From contig CM034607.1 of NCBI GenBank assembly GCA_020091685.1, positions 34,167,268-34,231,267 of the forward strand: a DNA stretch of 64,000 nt. The letters run 5' to 3'. Under the pieces are notes generated by a model. That model saw only the letters and a list, made by a program, of their open reading frames with translations. It was not told where the DNA came from and ran no database searches. This document shows, one piece after another, positions 11,916 through 22,935 of the stretch (positions are counted from its first letter, which is position 1; every line of letters begins with the position of its first letter). A program made the position numbers and the translations under genes. The DNA comes from Lutjanus erythropterus (Eukaryota; Chordata; Actinopteri; Lutjaniformes; Lutjanidae).

Positions 11916-12046
11916 ATGCTTCCACACCCAGTCTCATGAACTCACAGACCTGCGGGTCCACCCTCACTTCCTCAGAGCCTCAGCCCCCCCTTTATCCAGA
12001 ACAGGTCCACAGTTAGTATTCTATGGTGGCATTTTTGCATTGGAAA

Positions 12047-12115
12047 AGGTGGCCTTGTAGCTCAGTTGGGAGAGTGTTTGCCCCGTGTACTGAGGCTGCT
12101 GTGCGTTCAACTCAA
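12047..12115 (+). repeat. tRNA-like SINE head
   Basis: GGCCTTGTAGCTCAGTTGGG has an A-box (TAGCTCAGTTGG), and about 46 bases on GTTCAACTC resembles a B-box (GTTCGANNC). There is no good cloverleaf and the acceptor ends do not pair, so it looks like a degenerate SINE promoter and not a working tRNA. Confidence 0.6.
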
Positions 12116-12204
12116 AATTATCTGGGAAAGTAGGTACTGGGAAACATAAATTCACCTTTACTCCAACGGATATTCCATCTCATAGCAAACAAAGATGCAA
12201 CCAG

Positions 12205-12365
12205 CCGTCGTTCTACCAGCCGTTGGTCACTGTGATCTTTGACCTTTGACCACCAAAACCTAATCAGTTCATCCTTTAGACCAAGTGGTCATTTGTGCAA
12301 AGTTTGAACACATTTCCTCAAGGTGTTCTTGAGATGTCATGTTCACAAGAACAGGCTGACCTGAA
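12205..12365 (+). repeat. Dispersed fish repeat fragment
   Basis: TTGGTCACTGTGATCTTTGA, CCTTTGACCACCAAAACCTA and CTCAAGGTGTTCTTGAGATG are blocks I recognise as a widespread teleost repeat. The terminal part is missing. Confidence 0.55.
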
Positions 12366-12795
12366 CACACGCCTGTCGCCGGCATGGAGCCGTAAAATAA
12401 GGGTTGTCTTTTCAGGCTTTTTCAGAGGTGGTCCTTCAGCACACGGTCATGGATGTGCACACAAAAACATTAAGCTGATCTGTCGGGTAGTATTTGAGAT
12501 TCATCCTCCTGGATGAAAGTCTTGTGTTCGTTTGACCCAAATATCCAGATAATGTGTCCATAAAAACATGCTAATTGATGTGATAAATGCATCGGTTTAG
12601 ACAATGTTGCAATGTCCGAGCTGTTCATTCATCAAGGCTCATAAAGAGTCCGACTCTGCTGATGTGATTCTATCTGTTTAATTAGCATTCAACATTTATG
12701 GAGATCTTTTATGTGTGTTCCATTACAGGACTTCAGACTTGTAACTGTGCTATAACAAGCCCTATCTGTGATTATTTATGGTCAGGTGAACTCAC

Positions 12796-12868
12796 CCCTC
12801 CGCTGACGGGACCGTAGCTGTGTCCAGATTTATCCGGTTCCTCCAGATACAACGTGTAGAAGTCTGGT
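12796..12868 (-). CDS. enpp1/enpp3: ENPP exon 11: EEPDxSGH zinc ligands
   Basis: Twenty-four full codons, [20 protein letters not shown] and then VSGG, with a GTGAGT donor in phase 0. D316 and H320 are the zinc ligands of the EEPDxSGH motif. They lie 120 residues after the nucleophile, as in human ENPP1. SGHSYGP matches ENPP1 (ENPP3 has SGHAGGP). Confidence 0.96.
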
Positions 12869-13038
12869 CTGGAGAAAAAGGTTCATTTTTACTGACACTT
12901 GGCATAAAAATCCAACAAACACTGGCACGGATGCAACACAGCACAACTGCTGAATGAAGTTAATGAATGAAGTCCTGATTTCACAATACTGAGCACTTTA
13001 TTGACCTCACTGCTTTTAGGAAAACAGGAACAACCAAC

Positions 13039-13104
13039 CTTTCATTGTCTGGCAGCTGTAACCACTTCAGCACAGTGAATACTCTTTCTTCAAATGGCAC
13101 TTTA
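13039..13104 (-). CDS. enpp1/enpp3: ENPP exon 10: VPFEERV block
   Basis: This 66-base exon encodes KVPFEERVFTVLKWLQLP and continues to a split Arg codon. VPFEER...WLxLP is conserved across ENPP1, 2 and 3. The acceptor is TTTTAG and the donor G|GTTGGT. It is separated from exon 11 by an intron of only 170 bases. Confidence 0.93.
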
Positions 13105-14885
13105 CTAAAATAAAAAGGAGGAAAGGAGACAGAGAAGGCAGTAGTGAATATTAGCTGTAACTAAACTAAAATTTGACCAATCTCAACTACACAGACTAAA
13201 AAAAAACTTCTGCTTATAAGAAAAACCCATTTACTTGTGTTCCTGTAGTCTGCTATTTTAAAACAGTTGTCATTTTCTCTCTCATGTCCCACGTTGTGTA
13301 ACTAGCAAATGTACTTGTGTCCATCTGTGCACCTGTGGGTGTGTTGGTCTTGAAATTAGGTGTGGTGAGGCGCATTGAGGCAGCAGAAAGCAATTGATCC
13401 ACTGAACTACATAGGAGGGTTCATAAAAATTAACAATTTAATTAACAGATGATTGCAGGTGCATGAAATAATATGAAGCTGTGTGCGCTTTTACACACAG
13501 CAGCTCCACCTGCAAGTCTTGCTGCTTTAATATTAACAGTATTTGCTGCAGTGGCATTACTGCCTGCATGGATGACATTCTGAACACCCAAAACACATCT
13601 GTGACCAGTTATGAGACTACACCTCTTAGATTGTCTAAATAGGGCCTGGAGTATGTGACATGTTTGGAAACTTTGAGATCTCCAGCAAAAGTTAAAATAG
13701 TTTAAAATAATGTAAAGAATGTTTGGAGAAGCAAAATGAGTTCATACTGTAATAACCAGTGAGCAGCTGCTACTGTCTTAGTAATGTGGGAGCTTAATGT
13801 TTTATTTGCCATTTTTCAAACCATTAACATTTCTGAGGAAGGCTGTAGAGGTGATTCAGGCAAGACAACGGACAAGGCAAGGCAAAGGAAGAAAAAGCTC
13901 CCTAAGCATAAAGTGGGCACTTAATGTGCAAAACAGCAAAGCAGGTTTTGCAAATGTTTAGTCCTGCAATACATCTAAACGTCTGAGATTTACCTCATCT
14001 AACTCATACACCACCCCAAACAAAAACTACAGCACCATATGTGGATTAATCTGCTGTTGAAAATAGTCCCTAAAAAATGCACTATATTCTCCTGTTTAAG
14101 TAACACTTGTTAACCCTCTAACCTAAGTCAATCATCATCCACAGTTTTAGGGAAAAAAAATATTGTTAATTGTTTTGGACAAACGTGAGAAACAATGAGA
14201 ACAAACAACAACAAAACAAAGAATAAACAGTCTCAGACAAAAAGTAAAATTAAACTTGTAGCATGAGTTGTGTTGGGCCAGCATGAAAAGGCTGATTAAA
14301 AAAGCAATAATTAAAATAAGTGTTTGTAATGTTAAAAACACAACATAACATGTACAGATATAAAACAAAATCTTTCACTTGGGTTACATTTAAACCACGT
14401 TTTGCATCAGAAAGTTGAAAACAACTTTATTTTAGGAAATAAGAGATGCAACTTCTCAGAAAAGATTTACACTAAGGAACCATTTGGCTCGAAGCTGAGG
14501 GCCACAGGGAGGGATGTGTGTCTCAAAACGTTTTTCCTTGGAAGGTGTGTCAGCCATAAAGTTCAGTAACATCTGTACACTGAAACCAACGTGTACCATC
14601 TACTACTATCATCCCACGCAGGGATGAAGGAAAAACAAAAACACTCCCTCTGACTGTGTTGTAAAATCAGATAAGTACAGCATTTTATCAACACAGGTCC
14701 TTTTCATAGCTGCTTTATTGCACATAATTACTTTAATAGGACGATATGCAACATGATGGTATCATTAACCAGGCCTGAGTCTGTACTGAAGCATTATACT
14801 TTTATTGATATTGATTCAGAGGGCTCAATATGTCCCTCAGAGCAAAGACTAGATGGAAGTGTAAAATGTTGTCTGAGGAAAAACT
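13105..14885. other. Intron sequence, no element recognised
   Basis: This intron between exons 9 and 10 holds no recognisable exon. Short A-rich runs only. Confidence 0.4.
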
Positions 14886-14894
14886 GTTCTCCAG

Positions 14895-15345
14895 TTCCAG
14901 GTGGTGGAAAGAGTCTTTAATATCTGTACTCAAGTACAAGTAAAGTTAAAGTACTGGTGTTAGAAAAAGACTTAATTAAAGTACAAAGTATTCCTTATTC
15001 AACAAATGAGGTGAAATTACTGACATTCAAAGACTACTGATTAAATATCAACCAATACATTTTTTAATTCCTACCGGTGATTAACTGGTTAATGATTTAT
15101 CATCCCTCCTCCAGACCTGCTGCCTGCTTCAACATTTTTTGTTTTTGTTTTGTCTTGTTTTTTTTCTGTCTGTCCTGCAGATAAAAGGTTCTTATATTAA
15201 TTTAAACTGTACCAAAGTAGCTTCAATAGTTACGAGTAAAAGTACAAACTTCTCATCTAATTATAAAAGTACAAATACTCAAAACATCTACTTAGTAACA
15301 GTAGCCTGAGTATTTGTAATAAGTTACTTGCACCCCTGGTAATAA
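14895..15345. mobile_element. AAGTA-rich MITE
   Basis: It begins GGTGGTGGAAAGAGTC and ends GTTACTTGCACCCCTGG. In between are many ACTCAAGTACAAGTAAAG-like words and their complements. The ends are poor inverted repeats (GGTGGaAAGaGT versus the complement of the right end, CCAGGGGTGCAAGTAAC). Confidence 0.5.
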
Positions 15346-16106
15346 GTGCTCAGCTACCACTGTAGCTTATCTGCATTTACTTCTTCTTACTCCTCACTTC
15401 CCTTGTGGGCGGTTACACCTTACAGGACAGGAGTGGATTTACTTCCAAGTGAAGTGAAGCAAACAGACAAACATGCCCACATCAAAGCAGGAATTTTTGA
15501 TTGGTCAATAGTACACCTGGATTTCAGCCGATTGCGCAAAAGTTCCAAGAGCAGAGGAGAAATCTGAGTGCTGACTTTCATGAGTTCACAGAAACAGCCT
15601 CAGGCTGAAGAGGAGAGCTGAAGCTGGAGTGCAGGACACCTGGGCAAGCAGTAATTTATCTGAGTGTAGGCAGAAGCAGATAGGGGTGTGTGATACTGCA
15701 AAATTTGGTATTGATCCAGTACCAAGTAAATACAGGGCCAGTATTGCCGATACTGATATTTTTACTTAGAAAAGCATCTACTTTTGTGTAGGAGAGAGCA
15801 ATGCGTCATAGTTTATGAAGTGAATGCATCATCAATGTGCAAATTTGAATGAAAATTGAAAAATTTTAATAATTTTTTTTTTAAATGTGAATAAAAAACA
15901 TCTCATGGTGAATCAACACATTTGGAATCATGTTTGGTTTGGACAGAGGAGGACAGATTCTGTCTTCATTTCAATTTTGGTGCTGTGTTCCCTGTGGAAT
16001 GGTGCACAACCAATAACGCCAAACACCAGGAGGTGTTGGAGGATGTGATACTTCACAGCTTTCCTTCTGGTTTCCTGGAAATGTTTTTGAAAGCAGAAAG
16101 TCTTAC

Positions 16107-16216
16107 CCGTTGTAAGGTTTGTAGATGTTGGGAAAACTTCCGTTGATTTTGACATCCGAGCCTGGCCAGAAGAAAGTGCCAGACTTCAGCCCCTGGTGCT
16201 TCGCTGTGTGCCAGAT
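16107..16216 (-). CDS. enpp1/enpp3: ENPP exon 9: FFWPGSDV substrate-pocket block
   Basis: The exon reads [19 protein letters not shown] and continues [18 protein letters not shown], exiting in phase 2 at [17 protein letters not shown] is more like mammalian ENPP1 than ENPP3 (AATYFWPGSEV). A glycosylation sequon NGS is at N270. Confidence 0.96.
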
Positions 16217-16442
16217 CTACAAAAGACAGAGAAGACAGCTATCAGATTACACAATCTGACTCAGAGACTTGCAACAGCAAAATGCTGCTTTATTTGGTTG
16301 TTACAGTGTTACAATGCTGCTTTATTTGGTTGTCACTTTGACTTCAGTGTTCCTCTCACCCACTCCCAAAACCAATCACACATCCTGTGAATTACTCATC
16401 AAATTCATTTAGTTTCAATGAATCAAACCCAACAAGACTCAC

Positions 16443-16562
16443 AGGCTGGCCGAGGTACCAGTCAGGGTTATCTTTCTCTGAATTGGACAGACTGAAGGTG
16501 GCGTCAAACACCGGGTCGTACATGACGTTGTCGATCAATCCGTTGGACTCTGGGTAGAGACC
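16443..16562 (-). CDS. enpp1/enpp3: ENPP exon 8: GLYPES block, zinc-site asparagine
   Basis: Forty codons in phase 0 at both ends (acceptor CTCTCAG, donor GTGAGT). The exon starts GLYPESNGLIDNVMYDP. N217 in LIDN is the active-site asparagine, 21 residues after the nucleophile as in human ENPP1. The GLYPES...GIIDN block is diagnostic of the family. The exon ends NPDWYLGQP. Confidence 0.96.
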
Positions 16563-17378
16563 CTGAGAGGATGACAGGAGAGGAGAGGAAAGTGTGCTTG
16601 GATGTTTTGGATGAGAATCGGTCTGTCTGTAAAACACAGCTGCACAAGTGCAAGTACAAAATTAGTCATTGTTGATTTGTGGCATGGTGGAGTCACAATC
16701 TTTATGAATGAGGTTGTTACTTTATGCGTCAGGGTACGTAAACAAACACGCTGACAGCACGTGGTTCACAGTTGTAGTAAACATTATTCATAGCTGGTGT
16801 GGCCTGGGCTCGTTTCCAGGGACTGTCTGATGAGTTCCTGGAAAAATGTTGCAGGAATCACACACGGCTTTAGATTGACCTGTAAAAGCATGTGCATCTG
16901 TCTGTGTCCTCACATGTGCATGCACATTTTTATATTAACCCTCCATTTTGTGGGTTCAAGTTAATAATGTTTCACATACATCAGGTTTTTTCAACCTCTA
17001 GAGGAGCATGTTCTTACAGAAAATCCTGGGACACCTCCTCCATAAGTTAATTGATGTAAAGGCCCCTTAGAGTGCATTTTTTTTTCCACCATCCACTGAA
17101 ATTTATTAGGCAAAGCTGCCTGGATCCATTAGGGCTGAGATGTTGAAACATACTGTTAAATAATCACAGAGTTTCTCCTGAATTTCTAATACTGCATACT
17201 CCGTTGGTTCAGAACATGCCGTGACTAGCTTACTGTGTTTCATCCACAGTGTTCTCACTCCTAATGAGCCAAATACGGCAGCTCAGTCAGTGGCCCTCAG
17301 GATTTTCCCTGGACGTTTTTGAGACAAAGATGGCAAAGGCTGGAGAACATGGCTAGCATGCACAATGTACACAGTGGG

Positions 17379-17805
17379 CTTAAAGGGGCAGTTTACCCCA
17401 AAATCAAGAAATACATATTGTTCCTCTAGCCTGCACTGCTATTAGACATCTGCCCTCCTCTCTCCAATATAAAAGGACTAAATGGCACTCAGCTTGAGGT
17501 GGACAAAGCACCAAAAAAATATGGTTGAAATGGTTTTCTAGTAGAAAAGAAAGTAGTTCTAGTAGATTATACTACAGAAAGAAAGTTCCTACATGAAACT
17601 GCTCATTGCTCTCTCGAGTAACCAGGTCATGATTTTTGGAAAGAGGCACTGAATTTTTTAAACATATTTTTGCCATATTCCGAGTGGCATTTAGTCCCTC
17701 TCCCATCTCCAAAACTCTGAAACTCACATCAAAGAAATCTAGATGGATAATCAGCACCGCAGGCCAGGGGGAAACATTGATTATGGGGTGAACTGTCCCT
17801 TTAAG
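17379..17805. mobile_element. MITE with TTAAAGGG(A/G)CAGTT termini
   Basis: Left end CTTAAAGGGGCAGTTTACCC; right end, reverse-complemented, CTTAAAGGGACAGTTCACCC. The termini stay similar for about 28 bases. It is 427 bases long, noncoding, and lies in the intron between exons 7 and 8. The end sequence is a common fish MITE type. Confidence 0.85.
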
Positions 17806-18869
17806 TGACAAGTCTGTCTTCTGCACATTTCACTCTCCTGGGTCTATTTTTTGATAAAAGACAAGACGAAAATACTGAAGGAAAAGAATTTTATAATTTA
17901 ACCCATGTATTTTTTTGTCCAGTGTTTCAGGCCTGATCATGTTTGCAAGTGATTTGGAGTCACTGGATCACAAGCTATTGAAAAAAAAACTTTTCTATTC
18001 AAATATTTGTGTAAAGCAAATTAAATACACATTTGCAATCAAAGTAGGTGTGCTAAGTGAGATCCATTTAGTATAATTGTTTAAATCATAAATTTCACTC
18101 ATAGGGACTTCCAAATGTGTTGCATTCTTTCAAAGCAGAGACTGTTTATTGACGGGGTTGAAACTCCAGCAGGAACACTGCAGCCAGGAAACATTATAGA
18201 CTGACAATAACAGGTGAGTGAGTGAGTCCTGCACTGTAAGATGATCAGCTGGTATAACTGTCAACTTAAATGATCCTGAATACAAAAGCCTGCTGTGAAA
18301 ACACACACGCTGGAGCTGGAGTTCATTAAGCGCTAAACTTCTAAACATCTACTTCTTGTAAAAGATGACTAATGATTAATTTCTTTACGACATGAACAGA
18401 GACTTACTCAGAGAACATTCTGCATTAACTTCAACTCTAATTTATGTGAGACGGGAGAACGAAAACACTTATGGAATAGACATTTCAAAGGAGGACACCA
18501 CAGCTAGCTGTCAGAGAAGACGTTTTTCACCTCAAGATGTGTCCTTGATTGCTGACATACCGTGGTCATATTTTGATTTATTACAGTAAATATGTTAAAG
18601 ATTTCTCCTTTATAAAAAGGGTGATAGCATCACCTAGAAACATAACTATTCTGAGTTTAATATACATCCTCATCAATCCACTTTAGACTTATTCAAGAGC
18701 TAGGCAGAAATTTCACAATTTCATGATTATATGTGACAATGATATTAATAATATGTTGTTTGTTTGTTTGTTTGTTTTGATTTAAGTGTTCAGTGTGGTC
18801 AGTTTGTGCACGTGTTTAATTGCTTGCGTGTGTGCACAGCTCCATATGAAGCAGTGTGAGTGTTTTTAC

Positions 18870-18949
18870 CGTAACGATGGTATAGTGATTGGGGAACGTC
18901 TTGCTGGGAAATGCAGCCTGCATGTACGGTGTCGAGGTTCCACACGTCT
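18870..18949 (-). CDS. enpp1/enpp3: ENPP exon 7: catalytic threonine nucleophile
   Basis: This 80-base exon begins KTCG and contains FPSKTFPNHYTIVT. T196 in KTFPN is the expected nucleophile that forms the phospho-threonine intermediate. Spacing from the upstream metal aspartate is 38 residues, as in human ENPP1. The usual YPTKTFPNHY is here FPSKTFPNHY, a mild change beside the nucleophile. The donor is GTAAAA, phase 0. Confidence 0.95.
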
Positions 18950-19848
18950 CTGTGACGTACAGAGCAGGAGAGAAGACACGTTAGCTGCTACATGAGCATC
19001 GTGTTGAGGTGGGAGTGCTGTTCTGGAGAAAAGTGAATGCACTAATTTTTCATGAAAATGGGCCATGTGTCACTTCCCAACAGAGGGAGTAGATAATTTC
19101 ATTATGCTGGACATTTACAGTAAATTGTTCAGAGAAATGATGATTGCTGGGAGACGGAAGCAGCCAAATATGTTAAAAAAAACAAAAAAAAACTCATTAT
19201 TTGTATTAAAATGGTCTTGAGTTGACTCACATTGTTTTTGTTGTAAGTACACAGCTGGACTTCTAGGTTTGTTCTCTAAAATAATCAATTGGTTTCAACA
19301 AAGATTCAGAGACTTCTTTGGAAGTCAAACATCCTCTGGTGCAAATAGCAAGATCAGCTACCTTTTTCCTTTTGTTTGTAAAACAATTCCAATGTCCTGA
19401 ATCACTAGGAATCTTAACAGTCACTGAACATTTCAAAACTGCTTTTCCTCCATCTGAATCACCACACGAACAAGTAAGGCAAGATAAGTACTTCCTGTGA
19501 TGGACTGCCTGTCGGGCAACTTTAAATGTCTCAGTTCATTTTAATTTTGTACAGAAAAGAACTGAAACCAAAGGCTGTCTGAAAGGAGGGGAGTCTAAAA
19601 AAATAAATATTAAATATTGGACAATTAGTCCAAAATACAAATGAATTATAAGGAGAATGCATGCAGTGTTACTGTCATTCCTCACTAAAAATGCTTGTTC
19701 CTACAACCCCAAACATAAAAATGGGGATGGGATGTTGTGTAAAATGTAAATAAAGACATCTTGGTCTATGTACAACTATATTAGTTTTATAAAAGGCATC
19801 TTCTTTTGCTCTCAGGACACGCAGGAACATAATGTGGTCAACACTAAC

Positions 19849-19946
19849 TGAGTTTGTCCAGAACAGGAATGAGAGTGCTCCACGTCTGCAGATACTCAGC
19901 ACGTAGTCCATCCAGCGAGACGAGGAGCAGAGGCTGGCGCTTAAAG
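19849..19946 (-). CDS. enpp1/enpp3: ENPP exon 6: start of catalytic domain, first zinc ligand
   Basis: The exon encodes FKRQPLLLVSLDGLRAEYL and continues to a split Lys codon. D158 in SLDG is the first zinc-binding aspartate, and the DGLRAEYL string is nearly invariant in ENPP1/ENPP3. The acceptor is ATAG|C and the donor A|GTTAGT; both fit in phase. A second AG lies seven bases further in (TTTAAG), but using it would break the GF junction and the frame. Confidence 0.93.
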
Positions 19947-20465
19947 CTATTAGAGGGGAAAAATTCAATCAGGAAAAGAAAGGATAAGATTAAAAACAGG
20001 CGTAAACATACAGTAATGAGATACAGACTGGAGCTGAGGAGTTGATTACATGCAGCAAAAGATTACACCCACACTTGATTATGTGACCAAAAAAGAAATT
20101 GCGTGTTTCGTTTTCATCATGTCGTCATATTAAAAGGCCAATCAGCCAGCACACACTGAGGTAACTACTGTTTGTGTTACATTCATGGCAGCCTGGGGAA
20201 TTATTTTTCATGTTTTAAGTAAGTGGTATAACAAGTTACTTGGTTGTCGGCTTAAACTAAGGAACAGTATCTTAGAGCAACGTTTTATCATTTCTACTTT
20301 AAATAACAGCTTCAAAATAATTTTGATGTCATTCCCACTCTGCGCCCTGATTACAATTTACATTTAAAAACTGGTCACCATTCCCCTTAAATCGTTTGGG
20401 AGATTCATCAGCGCTGTTTTCCTGTGAAACTCAGCAGCAGTGTTTTGTGGGCTAAAAAGCCTTAC

Positions 20466-20526
20466 CCCTCTGGGCATTTGGGAGTCGACAGGTCCTCACA
20501 CTGGTCCTCCACCCAGGCTTTCTCTC
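20466..20526 (-). CDS. enpp1/enpp3: ENPP exon 5: linker into the phosphodiesterase domain
   Basis: This 61-base exon (acceptor CTGTAG, donor GTAAGG) reads EKAWVEDQCEDL then KCPEG. It matches the ENPP linker GEKSWVEEPC...QCPAG that joins SMB2 to the catalytic domain. Its two cysteines are conserved positions that tether the domains. Entry phase 1 and exit phase 2 fit the neighbours. Confidence 0.93.
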
Positions 20527-21537
20527 CTACAGCAGGGTGGAAAAAATACATAACAATAGACATTAAAGTAACATCTGTTGGTTAAACAGACGAACACAGT
20601 CAAGTCTGAAGATCTGATAAAAAAAACAAAAAAACATCTGAATCTTCAGCATAAACAAAATACAAAGATTAAATGAAGTGCTCGACCACTTGTTGTTGCA
20701 CGAGTTGTGCATAAGTGACTCTGCTTGCATCACAAATAGAGCAAACAAAAGATACAAAACAAGTATCATCAATTAATCCGGCTTTAAATATACAATGACA
20801 GAATTCTTTACTCATCCCTGTTCTGCACGAGAGAGCCCCGATCTTAAAAAGGCATCTTTCAAGTATAAACTATGGTTTGTGATCGCAAGAAAACATAATG
20901 CAATTTCTTTGTAATTTTTTTTAGTTTAGTTTAGTTTAGTGGCAGCATTTAGTGCACATTTGATAATAGGGATGATAGTGATTAATCCATGATCAATTAA
21001 TCGGCTGTTAAGAATTTGGTGTCTACATGTATCAGCAAGTTAAATCTAAGACTTTTTAATGCCAGTGTTCAACTAAATTCAAAACAAAACTTCAAATGTG
21101 AAAATGAAGGCATCATCTTCCGAACAAAGACATATTTTCATGTCCAAACTGTAAGTAAAGCAAGTAAATGACAATAACTGGTTGAGTTAAAGAACATTCA
21201 TGCACACGATTTTTGTTTGGTTTTTTTAGCAAAAACCTGTATGTATTTGGAGAAAATTTTAGACTATCAAAGCATTTAATCAATAAATATTTAATTCAGT
21301 TTGATCTTATTGTATAGTGCATAATCATAACAAATATATCTCAGGGCATTGTTGTGACTGTGGCAAAGAAAACAATCAAGACTATTTAATACAAAGGCTT
21401 TTTATTCATCAATGTGAATTTAATTTAATTTAATTTTAAGGGCCTGTAGCCACCTCGTTTTATGAATATTTGGGAAGGATGACTCAGAACTATTGCAATG
21501 GACTGCAGCATTTCATGTCCTCTCCTCCGACACTCAC

Positions 21538-21663
21538 CATGGCAGACATGTTTGTAGTTCGTGCAGCAGTCTCCCACGGCCAGGCAGTCGTCGGAGCAGT
21601 GGCATTTGCTCTGCGTTAGCCTCTTCTCCCCACAGCGTAGCCTCGTGCACTCCCACTGCTCGG
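21538..21663 (-). CDS. enpp1/enpp3: ENPP exon 4: somatomedin-B domain 2
   Basis: The exon follows a CCACAG acceptor, ends at GTGAGT, and encodes residues 84-126. It carries the second eight-cysteine knot (89, 94, 104, 106, 110, 116, 117, 124), including LRCGEKRLT and CSDDC, which are hallmark strings of ENPP1/ENPP3 SMB2. The GEKRLT form is closer to mammalian ENPP1 than to ENPP3 (GETRLE). Confidence 0.96.
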
Positions 21664-21837
21664 CTGTGGTGAACAATCGTAGGGTCAGAAAAGCTGCTAC
21701 ACTGCAGTCTGTTCAACCGATGATGAAAATACGCAGATGGAATAATTGTTTCTGTTAAAGTGATATTACCCACAATAGATGGCAGTCTGTATGCGGCTTG
21801 CAGCAGGAGTACCAGTGTAGGAAGCTAAGCAATGAAC

Positions 21838-22140
21838 TGACAGGGTCAGCAGCAAAATATAATTTAGCCACCAAAAATATATCTTTGTTTCCAAAGCCAC
21901 CAAACTCAGAACATGGGAGCTCTGCTAACAAACCGATCGTTCAAGGCAGCTGTAGAGCAGCGACTCCCGTGTTCTGCAGGTAAAACTATCTGAGGAGTCT
22001 GGTGGCTTTGGAGAGAGTGATGTTTGGCTTGAATCACAGTGGTTTCCTGTCAAAATTGTAAATATACCCTGCCCTTAACTGGGGGCATGTTGACCACCAT
22101 CTACTGTAGGTAAGATACTGACTATAAGTACTTTATACAA
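21838..22140 (+). repeat. Dispersed repeat with CATCTACTGTAGGTA block (copy 1)
   Basis: GGCTTTGGAGAGAGTGATGT, TAACTGGGGGCATGTTGACC and ACCATCTACTGTAGGTAAGA recur, diverged, at 31505-31790. Part of the block also appears near 51995-52070. Confidence 0.6.
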
Positions 22141-22387
22141 TCACACTTCAAAAAATCTGAATTATTATTATAGATCTGAATTATCCCTTTAAAGCTGCAA
22201 TATATGTTCATAAATCTGTGCTTTAAACAGGATTAATTGCAGCTGATCAAGATGACAGACGGGTGTCAAACTCAGCTGGCTAAGAGGGAGTGAGGGCAGT
22301 GCTGCTGACACTGCACCTCTTGTTTCTGAGAGAAATAGCTCCAGGTTGTTACAGGAACAGAATTAAAGGTCAGAAACAGCGTCTTAC

Positions 22388-22528
22388 TGGGGACGGTGCA
22401 GACGTCGTAGTAGTCAAAGCAGCAGCTGTCAGTGACGTTACAGCTCTGATCACATCTGCAGCCGGGAACATCGCCGTCATATGGCTCATAACAACGATTC
22501 CTGCAGGACGTGTGAGGGACAACCGGAT
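22388..22528 (-). CDS. enpp1/enpp3: ENPP exon 3: somatomedin-B domain 1
   Basis: The exon runs from TTTCAG to a GTAAGA donor and encodes residues 37-84. Eight cysteines at 45, 49, 60, 62, 66, 72, 73 and 80 have somatomedin-B spacing (C-x3-C, CRC, QSC, CC, VC). Known roles of SMB repeats in this family are disulfide-knotted stalks that hold the catalytic domain off the membrane and mediate dimerisation or partner contact. An N-glycosylation sequon is at N67 (CNVT). Both split codons match the neighbouring exons. Confidence 0.95.
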
Positions 22529-22804
22529 CTGAAAGACAACACAATACCCTTTCAATATTTTTCTAAGTTTCTGTCTTCAACAAATCATTCACAGTTGGGT
22601 GATGACCGCAGATTCAAAATAACATTATATCAGCTACACAACAGTGAGGAAAAACATGAAGAGGGCAAAGCGAAGATGAAGATGAAAAAAGGAAGAGAAG
22701 AAAAACAAACTAGAAAAAAAGAGTTTCCATCAACACGGACCATAATGATATAAAAAACTGTTATATTAAAGAACCTGCCAAGAGACAAGTCATAGATGGC
22801 TTCA

Positions 22805-22935
22805 TCCTGTGACTCAGGCCTGTGTTTCCCCAATCCTGGTCCTGGGGGCAAACAACTATGCCTGATTTAGGCGTTCCCCTCTTCACACACCTGATTCAAA
22901 TAATTAGCTCATCATCTGTACATCTAAACATGTGG
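22805..22935 (+). repeat. Half of the GTTTCCCAA...CCTGGTCC foldback MITE
   Basis: GTGTTTCCCCAATCCTGGTC, then CACACCTGATTCAAATAATT and AGCTCATCATC, match the left arm of the element at 50007-50220. The right arm is absent. Confidence 0.65.

Noticed and set aside
12047..12115. A working tRNA gene
   Set aside because: A- and B-box-like words exist, but stems do not pair and the B-box is off consensus; treated as a SINE head.
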